Source: Chitinilyticum litopenaei DSM 21440 (GTDB lineage Bacteria; Pseudomonadota; Gammaproteobacteria; Burkholderiales; Chitinibacteraceae). From it: DNA of 64,000 nt. Below the pieces are notes generated by a model. It ran no database searches and had not been told where the DNA came from. It saw only the letters and a program-made list of their open reading frames with translations. Numbering within the stretch: position 1 is the first letter of the stretch; every line of letters starts with the position of its first letter. The DNA is taken from NCBI RefSeq assembly GCF_000428145.1, contig NZ_ATZJ01000013.1:1-64000 (forward strand). Direction: 5' to 3'. Positions 16,378-24,389 of this stretch are shown here, one piece after another. A program made the position numbers and the translations under genes.

Positions 16378-17934
16378 ATGCCCCTGCAGCTGAACCTGCC
16401 CGACTATGACCCCGCGCTGTCCGGCGCGGTGGAAACCAATCCCAAGAAGGTCAAGGATTGGCTGATTGCGCTGCCGACCGGCAATGTGCAGGAAGCCGGT
16501 CGCCAGATTCACGATGCACTGGTCTCGCTGAACCGGGTCAAGCTCGACGCTGACGACCGTGCAAAACTGCTGGGCGAGTTTCAGACCGCCCTGGAACTGC
16601 TCTCGGGCAGTTTCGAGCTCTGCTACGCCGCCAGCGGCCTGCCGCTAAAGGATGCCGCCAAGGCCGCCGCCCAGCTGGTGCGCAATCTCTGGCAGGAGCT
16701 GGCCACGGGCTGGAAGCGCGCGCTGCTCGACCGCAGCGAAAAGCGTTTTGTCATGAACAATGGCAAGGTGCTGCCGGGCTTTGTACTCAATGTGCTGCAT
16801 TGCTACTGGCGGCTGTATCAGGTGAGCTGCCGCCTCTACATGACGCTGCCGCCCGGCATCTGGAGCGAAGCACACCAGATGTTCCTGCTGGCCGTCGAAG
16901 GGCGTTACCTCGACGAGCCCAAGGAGAACGGCCCGGAGCGCTGCATCGGCGGCCTCTACAAGCGCCTGCTGGTGCTGTCGCTCGCCGACCCGCTGCGCTT
17001 TGCCGGACCGGAAGTCGAAAAGGTGCTGGAACTGACGGAAAACTACGCCCACCACGCGCATTTTCAGCCGGTCACCAAGCTGAGCAACGAGCCGGGCTTT
17101 TTCCTGATCGAGCTGGAAACCGACAAGCCGGCGCAATACATCGGCAACCGCAACATCGAATTGTCAGACGGCAAGCTCATCCTGCTGGACACCACCGACC
17201 TCGCCAAGAAAATCCGCCGCGTCGAGCAGGGCATCGAGGAAAAGGCGCCCACCGCCAGTGATCGCGCCAAGGTGCTGGCCTGGCTGGAACTGGTGCGCCG
17301 GGTGGGCCGGCAATGGACCATCACGCCACAGCGGCTCTACCAGCGCATTCCGGCCGAAGCCACCGTGCAGATTGCCGCCGGACTGCGTTCGGCCACGTTT
17401 ACACTGAACCACAACGACGCCATCATCGCCGTGCTGGACGACGGCAGCATGCCGGACATCACGCTGCCCATGCCGGGCGACCTGCAGCACTCCACCTGGC
17501 AGGTGATCAACGAAAGTCCCGGCGGTTATGCCGTGCGCCTGGCGGCCTCGGCCAGCGAAAAACTGCGCGCCGGCGAAATCGTTGCGCTGCGCAGCGGCTC
17601 GGAAGCCGGCTGGCTGGTGTGCTCGGTGCGCTGGCTGCAGCAACACGAGGATGGCGCGATCGAAATGGGCCTGCAGGTACTGTCCGCGCGCGCCGTGCCG
17701 CTGCTGCTGCGCCCGAGCATCGGTGCCGAGCACCTGCCCTTCCTGCCCGCCCTGCTGTTGCCGGAGATTCCGGCGCTCAAGCAACCGGCCCGCATCGCCG
17801 CCAGCAAGGGCGTGTACACGCCCTTGCGCGAGCTGGTGCTGGTCAACAGCGATGGCGAGAAGCGCGTGCGCGGCAACAAGCTGTGCGAGCAGCAGATGGG
17901 CTACGACCTCTTTGAATTCCAGCCGTCCGAATAA
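16378..17934 (+). CDS. Cytoplasmic protein with PilZ-like c-di-GMP binding signature
   Basis: 518 residues, no membrane segment. The N-terminal 300 are mostly helical and not recognised. Around residues 319-323 RLYQR fits the PilZ RxxxR motif, and about 55 residues later NESPGG (378-383) fits [D/N]xSxxG. This argues for a PilZ beta-barrel that binds c-di-GMP, in a larger protein whose role is unknown. The ATG is 16 bases past bioA, so they may form one unit. The window also holds GGDEF, EAL and HD-GYP proteins that could set the ligand level. A motif match alone is moderate evidence. Confidence 0.65.
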   Translation: MPLQLNLPDYDPALSGAVETNPKKVKDWLIALPTGNVQEAGRQIHDALVSLNRVKLDADDRAKLLGEFQTALELLSGSFELCYAASGLPLKDAAKAAAQLVRNLWQELATGWKRALLDRSEKRFVMNNGKVLPGFVLNVLHCYWRLYQVSCRLYMTLPPGIWSEAHQMFLLAVEGRYLDEPKENGPERCIGGLYKRLLVLSLADPLRFAGPEVEKVLELTENYAHHAHFQPVTKLSNEPGFFLIELETDKPAQYIGNRNIELSDGKLILLDTTDLAKKIRRVEQGIEEKAPTASDRAKVLAWLELVRRVGRQWTITPQRLYQRIPAEATVQIAAGLRSATFTLNHNDAIIAVLDDGSMPDITLPMPGDLQHSTWQVINESPGGYAVRLAASASEKLRAGEIVALRSGSEAGWLVCSVRWLQQHEDGAIEMGLQVLSARAVPLLLRPSIGAEHLPFLPALLLPEIPALKQPARIAASKGVYTPLRELVLVNSDGEKRVRGNKLCEQQMGYDLFEFQPSE

Positions 17935-17944
17935 GGCGGCACGC

Positions 17945-18004
17945 ACACAAAGCAGGGTATAACCCTGCAAGCCATCACCAGATTGGATTTACAGTGAATA
18001 CCCT
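17945..18004 (+). repeat. Degenerate ATACCC repeat unit overlapping the hemF start (copy m)
   Basis: GCAAGCC is followed by a 12-13 base spacer and a diverged right arm ending ATACCCT at 17998-18004; ACACAAA 53 bases upstream stands for the first heptamer. A perfect 7-bp hairpin (GCAGGGT-ATA-ACCCTGC) lies inside at 17952-17968. The right end supplies the GTG start and first codons of hemF. Confidence 0.45.
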
Positions 18005-18962
18005 GCAAGTCAAGGATTACCTGCTCACGCTGCAGCAGAACATCGTCGCCACGCTCGAACAGCTGGATGGCGGCTGTTTCCATACCGACAGCTGGGAGCG
18101 TCCCGAAGGTGGCGGCGGCATTACGCGCGTCATCGAGGGCGGCCAGCTTTTCGAGCGCGGTGGCGTCAATTTCTCGCACGTGATGGGCAAGAGCCTGCCA
18201 CCGTCGGCCTCCGCCCACCGCCCTGAGCTGGCGGGGCGCGGCTTCGAGGCCATGGGGGTGTCGCTGGTGCTGCACCCGCGCAATCCCTATATCCCCACCG
18301 TGCACATGAATGTGCGGATGTTTGTCGCCAAGCCCGTTGCCGGTGAATCGGCAAAGAATGCGGGAACGAGCCAAGGCGGCCACGAAGACGCGACGCAGCC
18401 GATTTTCTGGTTTGGCGGCGGCATGGATCTCACCCCCTACTACGGCCACGAGGCCGACGCCGTGCATTTCCACCAGACCTGCAAGGACGCGCTCGACCCG
18501 TTCGGCGCGCGCTACTACTCGGATTTCAAGGCCTGGTGCGACCGCTACTTTTTCCTCAAGCACCGCCAGGAGCCCCGCGGCGTCGGCGGCATCTTTTTCG
18601 ACGATTTCAGCGAACTGGGCTTTGATGGCAGCTTTGCCCTGATGCAGGCGGTCGGCAATGCCTTTCTGCCCGCCTACACGCCCATCGTCGCGCGCCGTCG
18701 CGAACTCGCATACGGCGCGCGCGAGCGCGACTGGCAGGCCTACCGGCGCGGTCGTTATGTCGAATTCAATCTGGTGTTCGATCGCGGCACGCTGTTCGGC
18801 CTGCAGTCGGGTGGGCGCACCGAATCCATCCTGATGTCGCTGCCGCCGGTGGTGAACTGGCGTTACGACTACCACCCGGAGCCCGGCACCCCGGAGGCGC
18901 GCCTGTACAGCGATTTTCTGTGCGAACGCGACTGGCTGGGCCGGCAAGCCGCCTCAGAATAA
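17994..18962 (+). CDS. hemF: Oxygen-dependent coproporphyrinogen III oxidase (HemF)
   Basis: 322 residues. HemF decarboxylates coproporphyrinogen III to protoporphyrinogen IX with O2 in heme synthesis. Clear family segments are GGGITRVIEGGQLFERGGVN, GVSLVLHPRNPYIPTVHMNVR, FGGGMDLTPYYG, RGVGGIFFDDF, and WRYDYHPEPGTPEARLY near the end. The start is GTG at 17994, chosen because the conserved N-terminus (VKDYLLTLQ) begins there; the ribosome site is weak. The start overlaps a degenerate repeat unit. An insert around AGESAKNAGTSQGGHEDATQ is longer than I expect for the E. coli protein. The 3' end overlaps the convergent CheX gene by 9 bases. Confidence 0.95.
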   Translation: MNTLQVKDYLLTLQQNIVATLEQLDGGCFHTDSWERPEGGGGITRVIEGGQLFERGGVNFSHVMGKSLPPSASAHRPELAGRGFEAMGVSLVLHPRNPYIPTVHMNVRMFVAKPVAGESAKNAGTSQGGHEDATQPIFWFGGGMDLTPYYGHEADAVHFHQTCKDALDPFGARYYSDFKAWCDRYFFLKHRQEPRGVGGIFFDDFSELGFDGSFALMQAVGNAFLPAYTPIVARRRELAYGARERDWQAYRRGRYVEFNLVFDRGTLFGLQSGGRTESILMSLPPVVNWRYDYHPEPGTPEARLYSDFLCERDWLGRQAASE

Positions 18963-19490
18963 CTCCAGCTCGCCGCTGCCGGCCGCCTGGGCCACGGGCG
19001 CCGCAGCAAGACGGAAGTCGATGGCCGAGTCCTTGGCGGCAAACAGGCAAATCAGGCAGGCAAACGCCTCGCCATCGCCCATCGCAACCTGCAGCCTGCG
19101 CTGCGCATCGGGGGCAATGGCTGCCACGTGTTCCAGGCAATTGCCGTCGATCAGGATGGGCGTCGACATGCCGACATGCGGAAAAGTCTGCCCCAAACCC
19201 CGCTTCGCCGAGCCGCAAATCATGTTGACCAGCTCGGCCCGGGCGTCAAGGCACGGCGCCGGCATGCCGCCGCGTCCCGCGGCGGGCTCGCGCCCCTGCG
19301 GTTTGCCGGCGTCTGCCGGAAAATCGAACAGCAGCACGATCTTGAACAGATACGACGAAATGCTGAGCACGATGGCATTGCGGGCGCTGGCCGCTACCGT
19401 CGTCACGGCGCTGTCGGGGCTGCCGCCATGCTCGCGGATTGCATTGCGGAACAGCGTTTCGATGGCGTCAATGCTGGCTGGCGTAAACAT
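18954..19490 (-). CDS. CheX-like phosphatase domain protein with ELELF tail
   Basis: 178 residues. ARAELVNMICGSAKRGLGQ fits the CheX/CheC helix with the E-x2-N catalytic pair that dephosphorylates CheY-P. It ends SGELELF, a tail shared with the other CheX-like protein at 20713. It is the last gene of the operon, 3 bases after the MCP-like gene, and overlaps hemF's 3' end by 9 bases. CheX proteins are small cytoplasmic phosphatases; here the likely substrate is the CheY at 20311. A Gly/Pro-rich insert lies around residues 60-80. Confidence 0.75.
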   Translation of the reverse strand: MFTPASIDAIETLFRNAIREHGGSPDSAVTTVAASARNAIVLSISSYLFKIVLLFDFPADAGKPQGREPAAGRGGMPAPCLDARAELVNMICGSAKRGLGQTFPHVGMSTPILIDGNCLEHVAAIAPDAQRRLQVAMGDGEAFACLICLFAAKDSAIDFRLAAAPVAQAAGSGELELF

Positions 19491-19493
19491 CGC

Positions 19494-20267
19494 TCACCCC
19501 GCCGTCTGCATGGTCTGCTGAACGCGCTCCGCCGTGGCGCGCAGGCTGAACACGGCCGTGCGGATCATGTTGCTGCTGGCCTGCATGTCCTGGAAAGTGG
19601 TCGTGGTAATCAGATCGTTGACCTCCAGATTGCGGCGGTAATCGTCGGCCACGCGGGCGGATTGCAGGGCCAGTTCGCGCACGCCGTCGGCGACCACGGC
19701 AAAGCCCCGGCCATGCTCGCCAGCCCGTGCGGCCTCGATGGCTGCGTTCAGCGCCAGCATCACCACGTTCTTGACGATTTTGGTGAATTCATCATTCTGC
19801 GCCTTGAGCAGCCGGTTGTTGCCGACGATGCGCTGCAGCTCCTCATGCCAGCGTTCGGCCGTCCGCACGATATCGTGCAGCGCATCGATGTCCTGCTTCA
19901 GATCGGCATACTCGGCGGCGAGCTCGTCATGCACCAGCCCCAGCTGCACCTCATGGTCGGCACGCTGGCGCGCCAGCGCGTCGCTCTCGGCACGACTGGC
20001 CTGTTCGCGCACGGCGGCGAGCTCGGCGGCGTGCTGGCGCGCGAGCTCGGTCAGGCGAGCCTCCAGCGCGGCAATGTCGGCGGCGTGGCGCTGCAGAGCC
20101 GTATCCAGTGCATCGCGGGTCGGCCGCTGCGCCAGCTCGGCGATGCGTGCCTCCCTCGCCTGCACGGCGTGGCGCAAACGCTCGCGCTGCACGCTGGCCC
20201 AGACCCCGAGCGGCAGCCCTGCCAGCAGCATGCCGCCCAGCACGGCCAGCCAGATCCAACCGTTCAT
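19494..20267 (-). CDS. Short methyl-accepting chemotaxis-type signalling protein (one TM)
   Basis: 257 residues. One N-terminal membrane helix (WIWLAVLGGMLLAGLPLGVW) is followed by a long Ala/Glu/Arg-rich coiled coil, then the MCP signalling tip VMLALNAAIEAARAGEHGRG with FAVVADGVRELA. It has no periplasmic sensor domain and a signalling region much shorter than a normal receptor (usually 500 residues or more). It could couple to the operon's kinase, or act as a scaffold. It lies 43 bases after cheY and 3 bases before the CheX gene. The tip is well conserved, so an interaction role is plausible. Confidence 0.8.
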   Translation of the reverse strand: MNGWIWLAVLGGMLLAGLPLGVWASVQRERLRHAVQAREARIAELAQRPTRDALDTALQRHAADIAALEARLTELARQHAAELAAVREQASRAESDALARQRADHEVQLGLVHDELAAEYADLKQDIDALHDIVRTAERWHEELQRIVGNNRLLKAQNDEFTKIVKNVVMLALNAAIEAARAGEHGRGFAVVADGVRELALQSARVADDYRRNLEVNDLITTTTFQDMQASSNMIRTAVFSLRATAERVQQTMQTAG

Positions 20268-20310
20268 ATAAAGCCCCTGCCGTCAGCAGGCCGATCAGCT
20301 CGCACCGCCA

Positions 20311-20676
20311 TCAGGCCAGCAGCTTCTTGAAGGTGGCGAGCACGGCAGGCCCGTTGAAGGGCTTGACGATCCAGCCCTTGATGCCGGCGGCCTTGCCGCG
20401 CTCCTTCATGGCAGGGCTGTTTTCGGTGGTCAGCATGATGATGTTCACCGCCGCGTTGTTCAGTTCGCCACGGATTTTCTCGGCCATGGTCAGGCCATCC
20501 ATGTTCGGCATGTTGACATCGCTGACCACCAGCCTGATCGCGGCATCGGACTTGAGCTTGGCCAGACCGTCGCGGCCATCGACGGCAACGCTGACCGTCA
20601 GGCCGTTGCTTTTCAGAAATTCGCTGACTTCGTTGCGAACGGTACTCGAATCATCAACTACCAAGACTTGCGCCAT
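20311..20676 (-). CDS. CheY-like single-domain response regulator
   Basis: 121 residues, a stand-alone receiver. All active residues are present: VVDDSS acidic pair, phospho-acceptor Asp in VVSDVNMPNMDG, Thr in IIMLTTENS, and Lys in IVKPFN. AAGGA six bases ahead selects the ATG at 20676 over an earlier one. It lies between the receiver/CheX protein and the MCP-like gene, and should accept phosphate from the operon's HPt-containing kinase, with the two CheX-like proteins as phosphatases. Its output could be a motor or an unknown target. Confidence 0.92.
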   Translation of the reverse strand: MAQVLVVDDSSTVRNEVSEFLKSNGLTVSVAVDGRDGLAKLKSDAAIRLVVSDVNMPNMDGLTMAEKIRGELNNAAVNIIMLTTENSPAMKERGKAAGIKGWIVKPFNGPAVLATFKKLLA

Positions 20677-20712
20677 GGGCATTCCTTTATTGCATGACAG
20701 GGGTAAAACGGA

Positions 20713-21702
20713 TCAGAACAGTTCCAGCTCGCCCGACTCGACCAGCGCATCCACCGGATTCTGGCCGCGGTAGGCTTCCGGCTTCCAGGCCAGGTTGAAA
20801 ACGAGGCGCAGCAGGACGGGGACCGGGCGCGCGAGCGGATTGTCGCGCTCGTTCAGGGTGAGCCTCAGGCACAGGTGGGCGTCATCCGCACCGAATGACA
20901 CATAGCGGCGCTCGTGATTGATGACGATGGGAACCTGGCTTTGCAGGCTGGGCAGGCCGGGTTCGGTCTCCTGGGCGAAGCGGTTCTTGAAGCCGCCCCA
21001 GATCAGGTTGGTGGCCTCGGCCAGCACATTGTTCAGGCCACGGAAGTTGGCCTGTTCCGCCGGCAGGCTCGCGCAGCGGCTCGCCAGCGCCAGCAGCTCC
21101 TGCTCGGCGGTCTGCAGCAGCAGGTAGCCGCGGCACCAGCCGGCATCGACGCTGATCAGCGTCGAGATTTCCCCGTAGATCAGCTTGTCCTGGACCAGAT
21201 AGGGTGGCTCCACCCCGATGTCGCAGCCGGCAAACAGCGCCTGCAGGGCTTGGCGGCTGATTTCGGCAAGCGCGCGCACCATTTCGGTCGGATAGATGCG
21301 GCTGAAAATCGAGCTTTCCAGCGAGGCGACAAAGGCTTCGGGGTCGGCCAGCGTGAACTGGCAGCGAAAGAGCGCGGCATCCTGCCCGGCCAGCGCCTCC
21401 ACCGCCGCGTCGGCGCGCCGCAGGAACAGCGGTAACTCGGGTCGCAGCTTGCGGATGGTGCCGGCCAGCGCCAGCGCGCTGGCGAGTTCGCCGCCATACG
21501 CCTCAAACAGCAGGATGCCGCCAAGGTCGACATTGCTTTTCAGCAGGCTCATCACGCCGGCCAGATCCAGCCGCTGGGGGCGGATGCCGACCAGGCCGCA
21601 CGCCTCGCACAGCTGGCGCAGGCGCTCGAAATCGGCATCGCTGTCATCGAGCACCAGTATCTTGCTGACGAGCTCGCCCGGCCACTCCCTCGTTGCATTC
21701 AT
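20713..21702 (-). CDS. Pseudo-receiver/CheX fusion protein with ELELF tail
   Basis: 329 residues. The N-terminal 120 look like a receiver (SKILVLDDSDADF), but the phospho-acceptor position reads ILLFEAYG, with Phe for Asp, so it is probably inactive. The C-terminal part (about 150-320) resembles CheX/CheC, with FRGLNNVLAEATNLIWGGFKN carrying the E-x2-N pair. It ends ESGELELF. The ATG overlaps the stop of the kinase gene (ATGA), so translation is coupled, and cheY follows 36 bases later. A phosphatase or adaptor for CheY is the best guess. Confidence 0.72.
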   Translation of the reverse strand: MNATREWPGELVSKILVLDDSDADFERLRQLCEACGLVGIRPQRLDLAGVMSLLKSNVDLGGILLFEAYGGELASALALAGTIRKLRPELPLFLRRADAAVEALAGQDAALFRCQFTLADPEAFVASLESSIFSRIYPTEMVRALAEISRQALQALFAGCDIGVEPPYLVQDKLIYGEISTLISVDAGWCRGYLLLQTAEQELLALASRCASLPAEQANFRGLNNVLAEATNLIWGGFKNRFAQETEPGLPSLQSQVPIVINHERRYVSFGADDAHLCLRLTLNERDNPLARPVPVLLRLVFNLAWKPEAYRGQNPVDALVESGELELF

Positions 21703-24170
21703 GCCTTGAATCCTTGTTCGGAGCTTGATTCGATGGGCGCCTGCGGCGCGCGATCCGGCACGGCCTGCCCCGGCACGGGCAGTGGCACAGCAGGAGCAGG
21801 CGGCGGCGCGTCGCCGGCCAGCATCGCCGGCGCCAGCGCCAGGCCCTCCAGCTGCTCGGCGAGCATTGCCGGCAAGGTGATCTGCATGGCAAAGGGCCTG
21901 AATGCCGCGCCTTCGGACTGATCGGTGAAGACGATGCGGATGTGGCCGCCCTCGCGCTGCACGAACTCCTGCACCGCATCCATGCCGACGCCACGGCCCG
22001 ACACTTCGGTAATCTTGCTGGCGGTGGAAAAGCCGGGGCAGAAAATCAGCTGGGCCAGCTCGGCGTCGTCCAGCCGGGCATCGGGCGCGATCAGCCCTTT
22101 GCGGACGGCAATCTCGCGGATGCGCACCAGGGCCAGCCCGCGGCCATCGTCGCCGAGGGTAAGGCGCAACTGCTCGTCACTCACCTCGACATCCAGCCTG
22201 ATCTCGCCCGCGCTGCGCTTGCCGCAGGCAAGACGTTCGGCGGCAGGCTCGATGCCGTGATCGACGGCATTGCGGATCAGGTGCATGAAGACATTGCGCA
22301 GCATGCCGCCAGCCTGGGCATGCAGCACGTAACCGTTGTCGCGAATCTTCAGTTGCGGCGCATCCTTGTTCAGCTCCGCCGCCAGCGCCGGCAGGCCCTC
22401 GATCACGCTGCCGAGGATTTCTTCCATGCTTTCGGTGCCGAGCAGGCGCAGTGTGTGGCGCACCGCGTCGCGTGCGGCCACCAGCTCGTGCAGGCTGTTC
22501 GGATTGACGCTTTCGAGCTGCTGCAGCGTTGCGCGGATCTGGTTCTTGTCAACCAGCAGATAGCGTTCCACGCTGCCCTGGCGACCCGGGCCCTTGCGCC
22601 CCAGCAGCACCTCGTTGATGCGTGCATAGTTTTCGACAGCGGCGCGCACGGCAGCCAGCTCGCCCAGCAGCTGCTGCTGGTCCCAGACCAGGCCGGGGCG
22701 CGATTTGCGCAGCTCCTCGTAGGTCTGTTCGGCGGCATGGACGATGCTGGTCAGGCGCGTGAGGCCATAGGTGCGCGCATTGCCCTTGATGGTGTGCATG
22801 TTCCGGAACAGCTCGACCAGCGCCCCGGCATCGGGAAGCGGGTGCGAACGGATCAGGATCTCCGACTCGTCGATGAACTTGATGGCGCTCACGATGAATT
22901 CATGGAACTTGTCCTGATTCACGGCCAGGATTTGTCCGATCATTTCCAGCTCCTGCCGCTGCTCGCTGGCTTCGGCAGCCAGCTTGCGCAGTTCGGTCAC
23001 ATCACGCACGCACAGCATCAGCCGGGCGGTATTGCCGGCCCCATCGCCGATCGGCGACCAGTTGAGCTCCAGAATCTTCACGCGTCCGCCGGGCATGGTT
23101 TTCTGGATTTCGTCGACCAGCAGGTGCGCATTGAAATCGAAATTCATCTGGTCCTCGCCGATGCAGGAATCGGCCATGGCCTCGATTTGCGCCAGTTCGT
23201 CCGCGCCTAGGTTGCTGCCGGCAAACACCAGCTCGATGAAATTGCGCCCGGCGATGTGTTCGGTTTCCAGAATCGTGGCGAGGTAGGCCGAATATTCCGG
23301 ATGCACCCGCTTGTCCGGCTCGACCGTCAGAACGCCTTGCGGCATGTTCAGCAGCATGGCCTCGATGTCGTTGGTTTTCTGGCGCAACAAGGCCGAGCTT
23401 TCCTCGATTTTCCCGATCATCACGTTGAAGGCGCGAATGGAGCGGCCGATTTCGTCGTCGCGCCGCACCGGCACCCGCCGCGAGAAATCCTGGCTGCCGG
23501 CGATGTCGCTCATCATCTGCTGCATGTCGCGCACGGGGTGGGTGATCTGCCGGTAGAGCACGGCGCCAAACAGGGCCAGCAGGCTGATCGCCAGGGCGGT
23601 GACCAGCAAAATGATGGTCAGCGTCTTGCTCATGCTCGCCTTCAGCGCGGCAATCGCGGAATCCTTGGTGCGGTTTTTCTCGACGCGCAGCGTGTCGATG
23701 ATCTGCTCGAGCTCGCCCTGGTACTGCGCCACCGAGGCAAACAGCGCGGCAATCGCCACCTCCTGCTGCCCGGCCAGTTTCAGCTGCACCGTTTCATCGA
23801 TGGCATGAAAGTAGTTGCCCAGCGTTTCCTTGGCCTGGGCGGCCAGCCCTTGCTGGGTCTGGCTGTTGGCGCCGGCCAGCTGCAGCTCGAGGCTTTCCCG
23901 CAGGCGCTCCTGCTGGGCGGCCAGCCGGTTGCGGGCCTGCAGGGTTTCATTCTCGTCCGGCGCGTACACCAGCGTTTGCGTCACCAGCTGGACATCCTTC
24001 AGCCGGGCGACCAGATCGGCCGAGGCCAGCGCGCTGGGCACCACCCCCTCGGTGACGATGCGGACATCGGCGGCATTGAGGCGGAACTGGTACCAGGCCA
24101 CCCCGCCCAGCGTCGCAATCGCGAGAAAGGCCAGCACAACCAGCAGGGCAATACGTTGACCGATGGACAT
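21699..24170 (-). CDS. Membrane-bound CheA-type histidine kinase (4HB sensor-HAMP-PAS-HPt-HATPase)
   Basis: 823 residues. Two membrane helices flank a periplasmic four-helix bundle of MCP type (about 30-185). Then come HAMP (about 205-258), a PAS-like region (about 265-395), an HPt domain with the phosphorylated His459 in MHTIKGNARTYG, and a CheA-like ATPase (about 620-755: HLIRNAVDHGIEP, DDGRGL, GRGVGMDAV). The usual CheA dimerisation P3 and CheW-binding P5 domains are not evident. It therefore fuses receptor and CheA-like kinase in one chain. ATG 24170 is preferred over a GTG at 24179; neither has a strong ribosome site. First gene of the five-gene operon. Confidence 0.87.
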   Translation of the reverse strand: MSIGQRIALLVVLAFLAIATLGGVAWYQFRLNAADVRIVTEGVVPSALASADLVARLKDVQLVTQTLVYAPDENETLQARNRLAAQQERLRESLELQLAGANSQTQQGLAAQAKETLGNYFHAIDETVQLKLAGQQEVAIAALFASVAQYQGELEQIIDTLRVEKNRTKDSAIAALKASMSKTLTIILLVTALAISLLALFGAVLYRQITHPVRDMQQMMSDIAGSQDFSRRVPVRRDDEIGRSIRAFNVMIGKIEESSALLRQKTNDIEAMLLNMPQGVLTVEPDKRVHPEYSAYLATILETEHIAGRNFIELVFAGSNLGADELAQIEAMADSCIGEDQMNFDFNAHLLVDEIQKTMPGGRVKILELNWSPIGDGAGNTARLMLCVRDVTELRKLAAEASEQRQELEMIGQILAVNQDKFHEFIVSAIKFIDESEILIRSHPLPDAGALVELFRNMHTIKGNARTYGLTRLTSIVHAAEQTYEELRKSRPGLVWDQQQLLGELAAVRAAVENYARINEVLLGRKGPGRQGSVERYLLVDKNQIRATLQQLESVNPNSLHELVAARDAVRHTLRLLGTESMEEILGSVIEGLPALAAELNKDAPQLKIRDNGYVLHAQAGGMLRNVFMHLIRNAVDHGIEPAAERLACGKRSAGEIRLDVEVSDEQLRLTLGDDGRGLALVRIREIAVRKGLIAPDARLDDAELAQLIFCPGFSTASKITEVSGRGVGMDAVQEFVQREGGHIRIVFTDQSEGAAFRPFAMQITLPAMLAEQLEGLALAPAMLAGDAPPPAPAVPLPVPGQAVPDRAPQAPIESSSEQGFKA

Positions 24171-24352
24171 GGGAGACACCCGGGCAGAATGGAGGGAAAT
24201 GGCAGCGGCGATAAATTAGGCTTGGCTGATACTAGCGTGGCCATATTTCGCCGGCGTGACATGTCCTCCGGCGCCGCCGACGTCCATCGGACAGCGTTCG
24301 CAGCACCGCGTCCGGGCGCTGCATTTGCAATCGGACGGCAAGGGGGCTCTGC

Positions 24353-24358
24353 TATAAT
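24353..24358 (+). promoter_or_regulatory. Probable -10 box upstream of the RNase II-like gene
   Basis: A perfect TATAAT sits 31 bases before the ATG at 24390. No good -35 is found at 17 bases; TTGCAA lies 22 bases upstream. The same TATAAT plus CCGC context occurs upstream of dacC. Confidence 0.5.
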
Positions 24359-24389
24359 TCCGCTCTTTTCCGCGCAGAAGCCCCATCTC

